Of a stretch of DNA of 64,000 nt, positions 42,664 through 51,766 are shown piece after piece. Made by a program: the position numbers and the translations under genes. Source of the stretch: Fuscibacter oryzae (lineage in GTDB: Bacteria; Pseudomonadota; Alphaproteobacteria; Rhodobacterales; Rhodobacteraceae); NCBI RefSeq assembly GCF_016765795.1, contig NZ_JAESVP010000001.1, positions 372,001 to 436,000 on the forward strand, in the 5' to 3' direction. Every line of letters begins with the position of its first letter. Positions within the stretch are counted from its first letter, which is position 1. The notes under the pieces were generated by a model. The model was not told the DNA's origin and did no database searches. It saw only the letters and a program-made list of their open reading frames with translations.

Positions 42664-43704
42664 TCAGTCCGGGAAGATACCGGGCGAGGTTTCGGCGCCG
42701 TCATCAAACTGCGCCAGGTAATCCACGATCATCGGGCGGTTGACGGCGAAACCCTTATAGGTCGCCAGTTCCTCGGGCAGGTCGCGCAGCACCCGGTGCA
42801 GGCGGCGGCCCCATTTCGGCACCGTCACGATGTCTTCCAGCGAACACAGATAGCAGCGGATCGGGAAGGCGATGGCGTTCGAACGGGGCAACCGCCACAG
42901 CGTCTGCAACTCTACTCGCAGAAACTGTTTTTCGCCCACATTTCCGGGCGTGATCGTGCGCTTTTCCGGGCCCCATTTGTGATAATTCTCGGGGCTGGTA
43001 TCAAGACGCGGATTGACCGTCATCGTCCAGTTCAGCCGCCGCACCGGGGCGCCTTGTTGCAGGTTCAGCAGAAACTTCAGCGCGCGCTGAAACACCCCCA
43101 TCTCATGCGCCTTGGGCACCGGGGCGTGCCATTCGAAAAAGTTCATGCCGATGTCGAAATCCAGACTCCAGTCGGCCTGGCTGGTGATCATGCCGGCATC
43201 CATCCACAGGTTGCCATCGCGCTGGTCCAGCAAGGCATGGTCGCCTTGGGTCTGGCGGGTGATGTATTCCATCGGGCCGCAGGGCAAAGTTGTGGCATCC
43301 AGAAATGTGAACCGTTGTTCGATATTCAGCGGCCGGTTGATCCAGTGCCAGCGATCGCCGTCGCGGTGCAGGGTGAACAGGTCGGGGTAATCCTCGGCCT
43401 TGGTGGTCATCACCAGTTCCAGAAAATCCCAGCCCGCCAGTTCCATATGCGGCAGCGACTGGCAGCGCAGCGGATCTTCGGCCAGCGTGATTTCCCGGTC
43501 GCGCATCTCGGCGACGTAATGCTCGTCCACGTCAAAACGGTTTTCAAACACCGATCCGGCCCGCCCGCCTTTGTGCAGTTCCAGATTGACCGAGTACATA
43601 TAGCTGTCCTGATCAAACGGGAACGGAAAGCGGCGCACGGCCTGAGGCGAGTTGCGGAAGGTATAATCGCCGCGAAAGGTTTCGTCGTTGAAGCGCAGGG
43701 TCAT
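42664..43704 (-). CDS. dmmC: Dimethylamine monooxygenase haem subunit (HODM alpha, DUF3445)
   Basis: A 346-residue subunit of the haem-dependent oxidative N-demethylase. The alpha-subunit fold is PAS-like and binds haem b, where dimethylamine is oxidised to methylamine and formaldehyde. Family stretches include DEHYVAEMRDRE, NRPLNIEQRF and GFAVNRPMIVDYLAQFD. It is last in the operon dmmD-A-B-C, 9 bases after dmmB. RBS GGAGG. Symbols follow the order dmmDABC; the family assignment is firmer than the letter. Confidence 0.88.
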   Translation of the reverse strand: MTLRFNDETFRGDYTFRNSPQAVRRFPFPFDQDSYMYSVNLELHKGGRAGSVFENRFDVDEHYVAEMRDREITLAEDPLRCQSLPHMELAGWDFLELVMTTKAEDYPDLFTLHRDGDRWHWINRPLNIEQRFTFLDATTLPCGPMEYITRQTQGDHALLDQRDGNLWMDAGMITSQADWSLDFDIGMNFFEWHAPVPKAHEMGVFQRALKFLLNLQQGAPVRRLNWTMTVNPRLDTSPENYHKWGPEKRTITPGNVGEKQFLRVELQTLWRLPRSNAIAFPIRCYLCSLEDIVTVPKWGRRLHRVLRDLPEELATYKGFAVNRPMIVDYLAQFDDGAETSPGIFPD

Positions 43705-43713
43705 CGCGGCCTC

Positions 43714-44661
43714 CTACAGGTCAAGGGCAAGGTCCGCGCCGGAAAAGCGCGAAACGCAGGGCATGATGCGGGTCTGGCTGGCCTTCTCGGCGTCGTTCAG
43801 CCAATGATCGTGGTGTTCGATATGACCATCGCAGCGGATAACGGCAGTTTCACAGCGCCCGCAGGCACCGCCGCGGCAGGACCAGTCGGGCTGCACCCCC
43901 GCCGCCTCCAGCGCCTCGAGCAGGCTTTGATGCGGGCCGACGGTGATCTTGCGGCCAGACCGCGCCAGCGTCACATCAAACGGCGCGCCGGGCGGGGGCG
44001 ACAGGAACGCCTCAGAATGCAGGGCACCTTTGGGCCAGCCAAGGCGGGCGGCGGTTTCAGCCACGGCATCAATCAGCCCCTCAGGCCCACAGGTATAGAC
44101 ATGGGTGCCCAAGGGCTGGCCCGCCAGAACCGCGCCAAGGTCCATCCGGTTGCCTTCGTCACTGACATGCAGATGCACCTGCGGCAGATCGGGCAGCAGC
44201 GGCAGTGCCGCCGCCTCGTCCCGGCTGCGCACGGCATAATGCAGCTCAAACGGGGCATGAAGGCGGGCGATTTGTTTTAGCTGCGCCAGAAACGGCGTGA
44301 TGCCGATGCCGCCCGCAATCATCAGGTGGCGCTTGGCCCGCAGATCCAGCGAGAACAGGTTGACCGGAACGGTCACACGCAGCAGATCGCCAAGCCTGAG
44401 CCGGCTGTGCATATAGCGCGACCCGCCCCGGCCCGCATCCTCACGCCGCACGGCAATTTCATAGCCCGAACTGTCCACCGGATCGGAAATCAGCGAATAG
44501 GAATTGCGCCGCAAAACCGCACCATCGGGCATTTCCACCACCACATGGGCACCCCCGGAAAACACCGGCAGCGCCGCGCCTTCGGGGTGTTCAAAGCGAA
44601 AGCGGGTAACGTAGGACGACAGCGGGGTGATGGCGGCCACGCGCAGCATCTGGGTGATCAT
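43714..44661 (-). CDS. dmmB: Dimethylamine monooxygenase reductase subunit (HODM beta)
   Basis: A 315-residue phthalate-dioxygenase-reductase-like protein: FMN/NAD(P)H reductase domain followed by a plant-type [2Fe-2S] ferredoxin. RRNSYSLIS is the flavin motif, GGIGITPFL the nucleotide motif, and SCRGGACGRC plus a later cysteine in MPCVSR bind the cluster. It passes electrons to the haem subunit. ATG 44661 overlaps the dmmA stop (ATGA). Confidence 0.9.
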   Translation of the reverse strand: MITQMLRVAAITPLSSYVTRFRFEHPEGAALPVFSGGAHVVVEMPDGAVLRRNSYSLISDPVDSSGYEIAVRREDAGRGGSRYMHSRLRLGDLLRVTVPVNLFSLDLRAKRHLMIAGGIGITPFLAQLKQIARLHAPFELHYAVRSRDEAAALPLLPDLPQVHLHVSDEGNRMDLGAVLAGQPLGTHVYTCGPEGLIDAVAETAARLGWPKGALHSEAFLSPPPGAPFDVTLARSGRKITVGPHQSLLEALEAAGVQPDWSCRGGACGRCETAVIRCDGHIEHHDHWLNDAEKASQTRIMPCVSRFSGADLALDL

Positions 44662-45260
44662 GGCTTGATCTCCTGCACCGCGGGCACATCGCCGGGGGTT
44701 TCTGCATCGACACAAACGCCCTGAAACGCCCCCAGACGGCGTGAGTAATGGTCACGCACGAACAGCGTCAGCCCGCAATGCGCGCAAAGAAAGGGGTCGG
44801 TCGTCACCCCTTCGGTGATGCCCTTGCAATGAACGCATTGCATCCGCCGGGCAATTCCCCCGCGATGTTCGGTTTCAATCGCATCGGCAGGCAGACCTGC
44901 CGCCAGCGCCTCGGCAACCGCCTGCCCGATCATCCCCTCGCTGCCTGCCACATAGAGGCGCGTACCCATATGCGCATCGGCCAGCGCCTTGCGATAGCGG
45001 TCCAGCGCCGTGGCAAAGCCCGGCACCTCGACATAGGATTTCGCCCCCAGTGCCCGCAATGCCGGGCCGTGCCCCGTGCCCGCCGGGATAAAGATCAGAT
45101 GCGCGCGGTCCATCACGGCGGCATCCTGCGCAGCAAGGTCAAGGATCGCCTCGGCCCCCTCGCCCTCGGCTAGCATCAGCGCCGAGGAGGAACCGTGAGA
45201 GGACAGACCGGAATAAACCGGGCGGCTGGGGATAGAGGGCGTAAATTCGGTGCGTGGCAT
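44658..45260 (-). CDS. dmmA: Dimethylamine monooxygenase subunit DmmA (HODM gamma)
   Basis: A 200-residue subunit of the Dmm complex. The N-terminal two thirds look like a nucleotide-binding-like fold (LIFIPAGTGHGPALRALG, YVAGSEGMIGQAVAEAL); the C-terminal part has a zinc-ribbon-like CVHCKG and CAHCG pair. Its role in the complex is not settled. ATG 45260 has AGGGA in front. It follows dmmD by 57 bases and overlaps dmmB. Confidence 0.83.
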   Translation of the reverse strand: MPRTEFTPSIPSRPVYSGLSSHGSSSALMLAEGEGAEAILDLAAQDAAVMDRAHLIFIPAGTGHGPALRALGAKSYVEVPGFATALDRYRKALADAHMGTRLYVAGSEGMIGQAVAEALAAGLPADAIETEHRGGIARRMQCVHCKGITEGVTTDPFLCAHCGLTLFVRDHYSRRLGAFQGVCVDAETPGDVPAVQEIKP

Positions 45261-45317
45261 GGGCAGTCCCTGTTGTGGCCAGGGGGCCGTCTGCTGCGGC
45301 CCGCCCGGAATTTCGCC

Positions 45318-46454
45318 TTAACCCTTCGCGGTGCGGCGCTTTTTCTCGATGTCAAAGAACGGCATCGGGCTGGTGGTGGCGGCAATCTCGCCATGAGTGG
45401 CGCAGTTGACGGTCAGCTTGGTGCCCTCATTCGCGCAATCCACCGGCAGGCGGGCGATGGCCACCGTCCAGTCGTTCAGCGGCGAATACATGGCTTGGGT
45501 CACCAGACCCACCTGTTTGCCGCCCTGCATCACCGGCGCACCATTGCCGGGCGGGTTCTTGCCCGCCAGCTTCAGGCCCCAGATCTTGAAACGCTCTTTG
45601 CCCTTCAACCGGTAATGCTCTTCCGCCCCCCGGAACCCTGTCTTGCCGAGACTGACCGTGAAGTCGAGGCCCAGTTCCCACAGCGTGTCTCCGCAGGGCT
45701 GGTCATCGAACGGATACATCTCGGAATTGTCATAGGGGAAGAACAGCAGATAGCTTTCGGTGCGCAGCAGATCCAGCGTGGTGAACCGGCAGGGGATGAT
45801 GCCCATCGCCGCCCCTTCTTCCAGAATCCGGTCCCAGATCATCGGCGCATCCTGCCCGCGCACGAACAACTCATACCCCCGCTCACCCGTATATCCGGTG
45901 CGGGAAATCATCGCGGGTTTGCCGAACAGGCTGGTCTGCATCTGCGCGAAATAGGGCAGATCGCGGATGCCCGACACATGGGGGGCCAGATAATCCACCG
46001 CCAGCGGCCCTTGCAGCGACAGGTCGTGCAGGTTGTCGTCAAACCGGATCGAGACATCGCGCCCAGATGCCGCCATCGTCAGTTGCTCAAACCCCTGACC
46101 GGAACCATGGACGACCATAAATGCATTCGGCCCGGTGCGGTAGATCACGCAATCATCCACGAACTTGCCGCCGTCGTTCAGCATCGCAGCGTAAACCGAG
46201 CGGCCCGGCATCAACTTTTCTATGTTGCGCGTGGTGGCGCGGTCGATCACATGGCTGGCCGCCGGGCCGGTGATGTGGACTTTTTTCAGACCCGACACAT
46301 CCATCAGCCCCGCCTTGGTGCGGATGGCCATGTATTCGGCAAGGGGGTCGCCGTCATAGGACCATGCGGTGCCCATCCCGCTCCAGTCTTCCAGGGCCGA
46401 GCCGAGGGCGCGGTGGCGGTCGCCAAGGGTCGAAAAGCGCCAGGATGCCGTCAT
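45318..46454 (-). CDS. dmmD: GcvT-like folate subunit of dimethylamine monooxygenase (HODM delta)
   Basis: A 378-residue GcvT-family protein. The folate-fold motifs LMDVSGLKKVHITGP, SRTGYTGERGYELFV and the C-terminal LVTQAMYSPL are clear. In the characterised N-demethylase complex this subunit binds tetrahydrofolate and captures formaldehyde made at the haem site, forming methylene-tetrahydrofolate. ATG 46454 has GGAGGAAATC in front; the 52-codon upstream extension is rejected. It is 37 bases after tdm in the same direction. Confidence 0.87.
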   Translation of the reverse strand: MTASWRFSTLGDRHRALGSALEDWSGMGTAWSYDGDPLAEYMAIRTKAGLMDVSGLKKVHITGPAASHVIDRATTRNIEKLMPGRSVYAAMLNDGGKFVDDCVIYRTGPNAFMVVHGSGQGFEQLTMAASGRDVSIRFDDNLHDLSLQGPLAVDYLAPHVSGIRDLPYFAQMQTSLFGKPAMISRTGYTGERGYELFVRGQDAPMIWDRILEEGAAMGIIPCRFTTLDLLRTESYLLFFPYDNSEMYPFDDQPCGDTLWELGLDFTVSLGKTGFRGAEEHYRLKGKERFKIWGLKLAGKNPPGNGAPVMQGGKQVGLVTQAMYSPLNDWTVAIARLPVDCANEGTKLTVNCATHGEIAATTSPMPFFDIEKKRRTAKG

Positions 46455-46491
46455 GATTTCCTCCGAGTTCGCGTTGTTCCTGTGGCCATGG

Positions 46492-48864
46492 TCAGGACCG
46501 TGGCCGTTCCTTTTTCGGGTCGTAATGCGGGAAGGCGGTGATGCGGGCGGGGATACGCTTTTGCAGCGTATCCAGCTTGCCCACCTCAATCTCGGTCCCC
46601 GTCTCGGCATGGGTCACATCCACCCGCGCCAAGGCGATCTGCTTGCCCAACAGAGGCGACCACATGGCAGAGGTCACCTCGCCCACCTGTGCCCGCCCGA
46701 TATGCAGGCAATCGCCGTGGCCCACCGGGATGCGACCCTCGATCTCCAGACCGACGAACTTGACGCGCGGGTTTTCCTTGCGGCGGATCAGCGCCTCGCG
46801 CCCGATGAAATCTTCGGCTTTGGATTTCAAGGGCACGGTAAAGCCGATGCCCGCCTCGAACGGGTCAGTTTGGTCGCTGAAATCATAGCCGGCAAAGATG
46901 AGGCCGGATTCGATGCGCAACAAATCCAGCGCGGCAAGACCCATTGGGCGAATTCCCATCGGTTCGCCTACCGTTGCAATCGCGTCAAACACCGCCGCGC
47001 CATCCTTGGGATGACAGAACACCTCATAGCCCAGTTCGCCGGTATAGCCGGTGCGCGACACCACCACCGGCGCGCCCTCTGGTCCACCGATCCGGCCCAC
47101 GGTAAAGCGGAACCAGTCCACCTCGCCCACTGCGGCCTGATGCGGCGCGGTCCAGATCACGCCTTTCAGCAGATCGCGCGACTTTGGCCCCTGCACCGCC
47201 AGATTGTGCAACTGATCGGTCGATCCCCGGATCATCACGTTCAGCCCCAGCGCCTGCGCCTGTTCGCGCATCCATTCGCCGCCGAAATCGCTGCCGCCGA
47301 TCCAGCGGAAACGGTCTGGCCCAAGGCGGAACAGCGTGCCATCGTCGATCATCCCACCATGCGGGTAGCACATCGCCGAATAGACCACCTGCCCCGTGCC
47401 CAGCTTTGTCACATCGCGGGTCAGCACCCATTGGCACAAAGCCTCGGCATCCGGGCCGGTGATCTCGAACTTGCGCAGCGCCGATAGGTCCATCATCACC
47501 ACGCCCTCGCGGCAGGCGCGGTATTCCTCGACCGGATCGCGCCCGGCAAAGGTGTTGGGCAGCCAGAAGCCCTTATACTCCACAAAATCCCGCGTCAGCG
47601 CGGCGAAACGGTCGTGAAAGGCGGTCTGGCGGGTCATGATCGGGTCGGCCTCGGGCATGGGGCGCCAGGCGACGGCGCGCTGAAAGCGCTCGGTCGCGGC
47701 ATAGCTGCGGACATGGATGTCAGAGAGGTGCCAGCCATTGGCGGGCGAGGTGTCATCGGGGCAGGCAGAGGAGACGCAGACCAGATCGGTCATCGCGCGC
47801 AGCAGCACATAGTCACCGGGGCGCGACCACGGCTCATCCGTCATCACCACCCCGTGCCCGTCGATCCAGGTGTTGAAGAAGAAATTCGCCGCCATCCAGC
47901 CGTGACGTGGGGCAACGTCGAACTTCGCCAACGCGCCATTGAAATTGTCGGAACAGTTGGCATGGCCGGGATAGCCGATGTCGTCATAGTATTTCGCCGA
48001 ACAGGCCATGGCAAAGGCGTCGTGGCGGCCGCAAGTGTCCTGCACCACCTCGACCAATGCGGTCATGTCCTGATCGAAATACTTCGAATGCAGGCCCGGC
48101 ATGGCGTAGCTGTGGCCAAGAATGGTGCGGGTCGTCGTCACATCCAGCGGGTTCTGTATTCCCCGGTCCAGCTTGCGGGCGTCAAAGCACTGAAAGTCGG
48201 TGCATTGGCGGCCATCAACGTCGATGATCTGAAAATACTCGCCCGCACGGATGAAATAGCTTTCGGCAGTGGCCGATTTCACCCGCAGATCAAGGATCGG
48301 GTCCGCAAGCGGGTCCGACAGGTCAAACCCCAGCTTTGGCCGCCCCGCTGCGCGTTTGATCAACAGGGTCAGGGGGCTGGCCGTATCCTGCGCGCTGGGG
48401 TCCATCGCCTGCCCCGGTGCGGCCACCACCAGCCAGCCCGCGCCAGTGGCAGTAAATTCGGCCCGGTCGCCCGCGGGACTTGCCGCACCGAACAGGGTGA
48501 CGGCGCAGCGGCCCTCAAGGCTGATCCCGCGCGCCGTTAGCGCGCGTGACAGCCGACGCAGGCTGTCATCAGCGCTTGCCAGCAGCGCGCGCAGGCCCAG
48601 AGGCTCGGCATCCGCCACGACACCCAGCAGCCCCGCATCGCTGCGCCCGTCAACCGTACTGGTCACCAGTTCGGCACGTTGCCCGCCCTCGGCGTTGATC
48701 ACCATGATCCGGTCGCCCGGACCAGTGGCCACCAGCACTGCCCCGGCACCGGCAACGGTGTGACGCTCTTCTGCCGGGCCAGTGGCCAAGGCCCCCACAA
48801 GGCGCGGGCGCGTGGGCACTGGCGGACCGGGCCGCAACAGGTTCGGATAGGTAATCTGGCTCAT
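46492..48864 (-). CDS. tdm: Trimethylamine N-oxide demethylase Tdm (DUF1989-GcvT)
   Basis: A 790-residue cytosolic enzyme that splits TMAO to dimethylamine and formaldehyde. The N-terminal half is the zinc-binding DUF1989 region (IIDVDGRQCTDFQCF, DTCGRHDAFAMAC, FNTWIDGHGVV); from about residue 400 a full GcvT domain follows (FEITGPDAEALCQWVLTRDV, SRTGYTGELGYEVF). The length and domain order match Tdm of Ruegeria. It stands between tmm and dmmD, the expected pathway order. A hairpin separates it from tmm. Confidence 0.93.
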   Translation of the reverse strand: MSQITYPNLLRPGPPVPTRPRLVGALATGPAEERHTVAGAGAVLVATGPGDRIMVINAEGGQRAELVTSTVDGRSDAGLLGVVADAEPLGLRALLASADDSLRRLSRALTARGISLEGRCAVTLFGAASPAGDRAEFTATGAGWLVVAAPGQAMDPSAQDTASPLTLLIKRAAGRPKLGFDLSDPLADPILDLRVKSATAESYFIRAGEYFQIIDVDGRQCTDFQCFDARKLDRGIQNPLDVTTTRTILGHSYAMPGLHSKYFDQDMTALVEVVQDTCGRHDAFAMACSAKYYDDIGYPGHANCSDNFNGALAKFDVAPRHGWMAANFFFNTWIDGHGVVMTDEPWSRPGDYVLLRAMTDLVCVSSACPDDTSPANGWHLSDIHVRSYAATERFQRAVAWRPMPEADPIMTRQTAFHDRFAALTRDFVEYKGFWLPNTFAGRDPVEEYRACREGVVMMDLSALRKFEITGPDAEALCQWVLTRDVTKLGTGQVVYSAMCYPHGGMIDDGTLFRLGPDRFRWIGGSDFGGEWMREQAQALGLNVMIRGSTDQLHNLAVQGPKSRDLLKGVIWTAPHQAAVGEVDWFRFTVGRIGGPEGAPVVVSRTGYTGELGYEVFCHPKDGAAVFDAIATVGEPMGIRPMGLAALDLLRIESGLIFAGYDFSDQTDPFEAGIGFTVPLKSKAEDFIGREALIRRKENPRVKFVGLEIEGRIPVGHGDCLHIGRAQVGEVTSAMWSPLLGKQIALARVDVTHAETGTEIEVGKLDTLQKRIPARITAFPHYDPKKERPRS

Positions 48865-48887
48865 TGTGAACCCTTGTTCACGAAGAA

Positions 48888-48918
48888 AAAGAGGGGGCGG
48901 CGGGGAACGTCCGCCCCC
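48888..48918 (-). terminator. Hairpin between tmm and tdm
   Basis: On the minus strand GGGGGCGG (48918-48911) pairs with CCGCCCCC (48900-48893) over a ten-base loop and is followed by TCTTTTTC. It has terminator form and may reduce read-through from tmm into tdm. Confidence 0.7.
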
Positions 48919-48928
48919 CAGTAGGGGA

Positions 48929-50272
48929 TCAGTTCCGCAGATAGGCTTCCATCGAATCGTCCAGCGCGTCCTTCCACGGCGTGTGGTGCGCCGGGGCCAT
49001 CGTGCCGGTCATGACCGATTTGTAGGAATGGTTGCGGAAGGCCATGATGTCGTCGGCCTTGTGGTGCTTCCATTCAAAGAAAGCCTCACAAGCGCCATCG
49101 ACATCAAAGTTGGGGTAATCGGTGTCGGCGATCAGTTCCTTGACATAAGCGCCCTGATACTTGATCGCATATTTCACATCATCGGAGGCAACCTCGCGCT
49201 CTTCCCGCTCTGCCACATCGGCCAGCAAAACGGCCTTGTCGGCGGGCACCGCAATGCGCCCCATGATGATGTCCCGCACATACCACGCCTGCGCGTCGAA
49301 CATGTTGAAGGTGAACCACTGGTCCTGCATGCCCAGATAGAACAGCGCCGGATTGTGAACGTAGACCACGCCCTTATAGAGGTCTGCCGTCGCCAGCCGG
49401 TTCTTGGTTTTCAACCGAAGATCGTCGGGCAGGAAGGGGAAATAGTGCTTGTAGCCGGTGCAAAGAATGATCGCATCAACCGGCTTTGACGTGCCATCCT
49501 TGAAGAAGGCGGTCTTACCCTCTACCCGAACCAGCGCCTGCTTTTCTTCCCAGTTATCCGGCCAGTTGAAGCCCATCGGGGCCGAGCGATAGCAAGAGGT
49601 CACCGTCTTCGCACCATACTTCCAGCACTGCGAGCCAATGTCTTCCGCCGAATAGGACGACCCCACCACCAGCACATCCTGTCCGGCAAACTCGCGCGCA
49701 TCGCGGAAATCATGGGCATGGATAATGCGGCCATAGAACTGATCGAAACCGGGATAGTCGGGCACATTCGGCGATGAGAAATGGCCCGAGGCGCAGATCA
49801 CATGGTCAAACCGCTCCTTGTAAACATGGTCGGTTTTCATGTCGTGAACGGTGATGGTGAAATCCTGCGCAATGGGGTCGAACTCGACCCAGCGCACCAC
49901 CGAGCTGAACCTGATCCAGTCGCGCACGCCCGCCTTGTTCACCCGGCCCTCGATGTAATCGACCATCACGGCGCGCGGCGGGTAAGAAGCGATCTGCTTG
50001 CCGAAATGTTCCTCGAACGAATAGTCGGCAAACTCCAGGCCCTCTTTCGGGCCGTTGGTCCACAGATAGCGGTACATCGAACAATGCACCGGTTCTCCGT
50101 TCTCATCCACGCCGGTGCGCCAGGTGTAGTTCCACAAGCCACCCCAGTTCGCCTGCTTTTCAAAGCAGACAACCTCTGGAATCTCGGCCCCTTTTTGCGC
50201 GGCAGACTGAAAGGCCCGCAACTGGGCAAGGCCGGAAGGACCGGCACCGATGATGGCTACGCGTTTCGTCAT
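48929..50272 (-). CDS. tmm: Trimethylamine monooxygenase
   Basis: A 447-residue bacterial flavin-containing monooxygenase that oxidises trimethylamine to TMAO with NADPH and oxygen. The FAD motif [15 protein letters not shown], the FMO fingerprint [11 protein letters not shown] and the NADPH motif [12 protein letters not shown] are present, along with the bacterial Tmm C-terminal stretch [21 protein letters not shown] 50272 has AGGGAG in front. It is first in the tmm-tdm-dmmDABC series, and repeated ATGGACCA sites lie upstream. Confidence 0.95.
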   Translation of the reverse strand: MTKRVAIIGAGPSGLAQLRAFQSAAQKGAEIPEVVCFEKQANWGGLWNYTWRTGVDENGEPVHCSMYRYLWTNGPKEGLEFADYSFEEHFGKQIASYPPRAVMVDYIEGRVNKAGVRDWIRFSSVVRWVEFDPIAQDFTITVHDMKTDHVYKERFDHVICASGHFSSPNVPDYPGFDQFYGRIIHAHDFRDAREFAGQDVLVVGSSYSAEDIGSQCWKYGAKTVTSCYRSAPMGFNWPDNWEEKQALVRVEGKTAFFKDGTSKPVDAIILCTGYKHYFPFLPDDLRLKTKNRLATADLYKGVVYVHNPALFYLGMQDQWFTFNMFDAQAWYVRDIIMGRIAVPADKAVLLADVAEREEREVASDDVKYAIKYQGAYVKELIADTDYPNFDVDGACEAFFEWKHHKADDIMAFRNHSYKSVMTGTMAPAHHTPWKDALDDSMEAYLRN

Positions 50273-50293
50273 GTCAGGCTCCCTGTTTCCGGT

Positions 50294-50333
50294 ATGGACC
50301 AGATTTAACAACTGGTTCTTTCGGCATGGACCA
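50294..50333. promoter_or_regulatory. Two ATGGACCA direct repeats between tmm and the AmiC-like gene
   Basis: ATGGACCA occurs at 50294-50301 and 50326-50333, 32 bases apart (about three helix turns). Each is part of a longer match (GGTATGGACCAGATT and GGCATGGACCAATCT). ACTGGTT at 50311-50317 gives an inverted half. The site is a candidate operator for the GntR regulator at 51.7 kb or for another amine-responsive factor. Confidence 0.5.
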
Positions 50334-50440
50334 ATCTGACAGGCGACTCGCCTTTTGCGTCAAGAATTTTTCTTCTGTGGAATGCAACTTTCGTAGATTC
50401 CCGCGTTCATCCGGGGCAGAAAGCCGGTATAGGTTATTTT

Positions 50441-51766
50441 ATGAGCAGCCCTTCCTTCGCCCAGCGCCTTGCTGTCACTGGTTCCCTACCCCGTCTGGGC
50501 GCGCGGAATCGGGCACCGCTGCGGATCGGGTTCCTCACCCCGCTGTCTGGGCCAGAGAAAGACTGGGGCCAGCCGGGGCTGGATGGCTGCCGGATATGGA
50601 CCGACTGGATCAATGACCGCGGCGGGCTGATGGTGGCGGGCAAGCGCGCCCGGATTGAAATTGTCGCCCATGACAGCGCCGCTGGCCCCGCCGCCACGCT
50701 GGAGGCCGCGCGCGAGATGGTGGAGCGCCACCGCGTTCGGCTGATCCTGACGCTTGGCGGTGACAGTTTTGCCCCCGCCCTGCCCTATCTGATGGCGCGG
50801 CGCGTTCTGGTGGCCACGCTGCTGCCGTCTGACCTGTCGCCAGACACGCCCTATCTGATCGCGCCGGCAGAGGTGCATCCGCTGTTCAACGTCACCGGCG
50901 TCGAATGGCTGGCCCGCGAACGCCCCACAGCGCAACGCGTCGCCCTGTGCAGCCAGAGCGACAGCCTTGGCCTGCCCTCGCTGGCCGTCTATCGCGCTGC
51001 GTTCGAGGCGGCGGGCCGTGCGATGGTGAAAGAGGTGCGCTATGCCCCCGACACCACCGATGCCCCCGGGATCGTCCGCGCCATGTTGGCCGAAAACCCC
51101 GATGTACTGTGTTGGTGCTCCTCGGCTCCGCCGATGATGGCCGCGCTGACCGAGGCGGCCTTTCAACAGGGGTTCCGGGGCGAGATTCTGGCCTGCACCG
51201 CCGACGATTACCCCCAGATGATCGCCCGAACCTCTGCCGAATTCATGGAACGCTATACCTTTCAGTTCCCTGATTTCGACGACCCTGCGCTGGCCGATAC
51301 CGCATTTTTCTTCCGTCGCCCCAAGGCGTTCTTTGATGCCTATAACACCCGCTTTCCCGGCGAATGGACGGCGGTAAGCTGGGAATATGCCTCGATCCTT
51401 GATCTGTGGCACAGCGCGGTGGAAATCGCCGACACGACAGAGCCGGTTTCGGTGCTGGCCGCGATGAAGCGGGCGCAGGAAATGCCGCACGCCTTTGGCA
51501 CCGCGCGGTGGTGGGGTGAACAGGTGTTCGGTATCGATAATGCGCTGGTCGGTGATTGGCCGGTGGTGTCGATCCGGAGCGGCAAGGCGCGGATTCAGGA
51601 GTTTGGCTCGGTGCTGGACTGGCTGGGGCGAAATGAGGCGCGGTTGCTGCATCACCTTCAGGATCTGGGCCAGACGTGGCATCAGCGGCTGGCCCGTAGG
51701 CGCAAGATGCGGCCTAATCCTCTTGCATCAAAAGCTTCTGGTCTTCGATCAGGCTCAACTTCATGA
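50441..51766 (+). CDS. AmiC-like cytosolic periplasmic-binding-protein homologue
   Basis: A 441-residue protein of the Peripla_BP_6 / branched-chain amino acid and amide-binding fold (IGFLTPLSGPEKDWGQPGLDG; ILTLGGDSFAPALPYL; FDAYNTRFPGEWTAVSWEYASI). The N terminus MSSPSFAQRLAVTGSLPRLG has no signal peptide or lipobox, so it probably stays in the cytosol like the amide sensor AmiC. No AmiR-type antiterminator or ABC permease is adjacent. It is divergent from tmm. Its 3' end overlaps the convergent GntR gene by 53 bases. A sensory role for methylated amines is inference. Confidence 0.82.
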   Translation: MSSPSFAQRLAVTGSLPRLGARNRAPLRIGFLTPLSGPEKDWGQPGLDGCRIWTDWINDRGGLMVAGKRARIEIVAHDSAAGPAATLEAAREMVERHRVRLILTLGGDSFAPALPYLMARRVLVATLLPSDLSPDTPYLIAPAEVHPLFNVTGVEWLARERPTAQRVALCSQSDSLGLPSLAVYRAAFEAAGRAMVKEVRYAPDTTDAPGIVRAMLAENPDVLCWCSSAPPMMAALTEAAFQQGFRGEILACTADDYPQMIARTSAEFMERYTFQFPDFDDPALADTAFFFRRPKAFFDAYNTRFPGEWTAVSWEYASILDLWHSAVEIADTTEPVSVLAAMKRAQEMPHAFGTARWWGEQVFGIDNALVGDWPVVSIRSGKARIQEFGSVLDWLGRNEARLLHHLQDLGQTWHQRLARRRKMRPNPLASKASGLRSGSTS

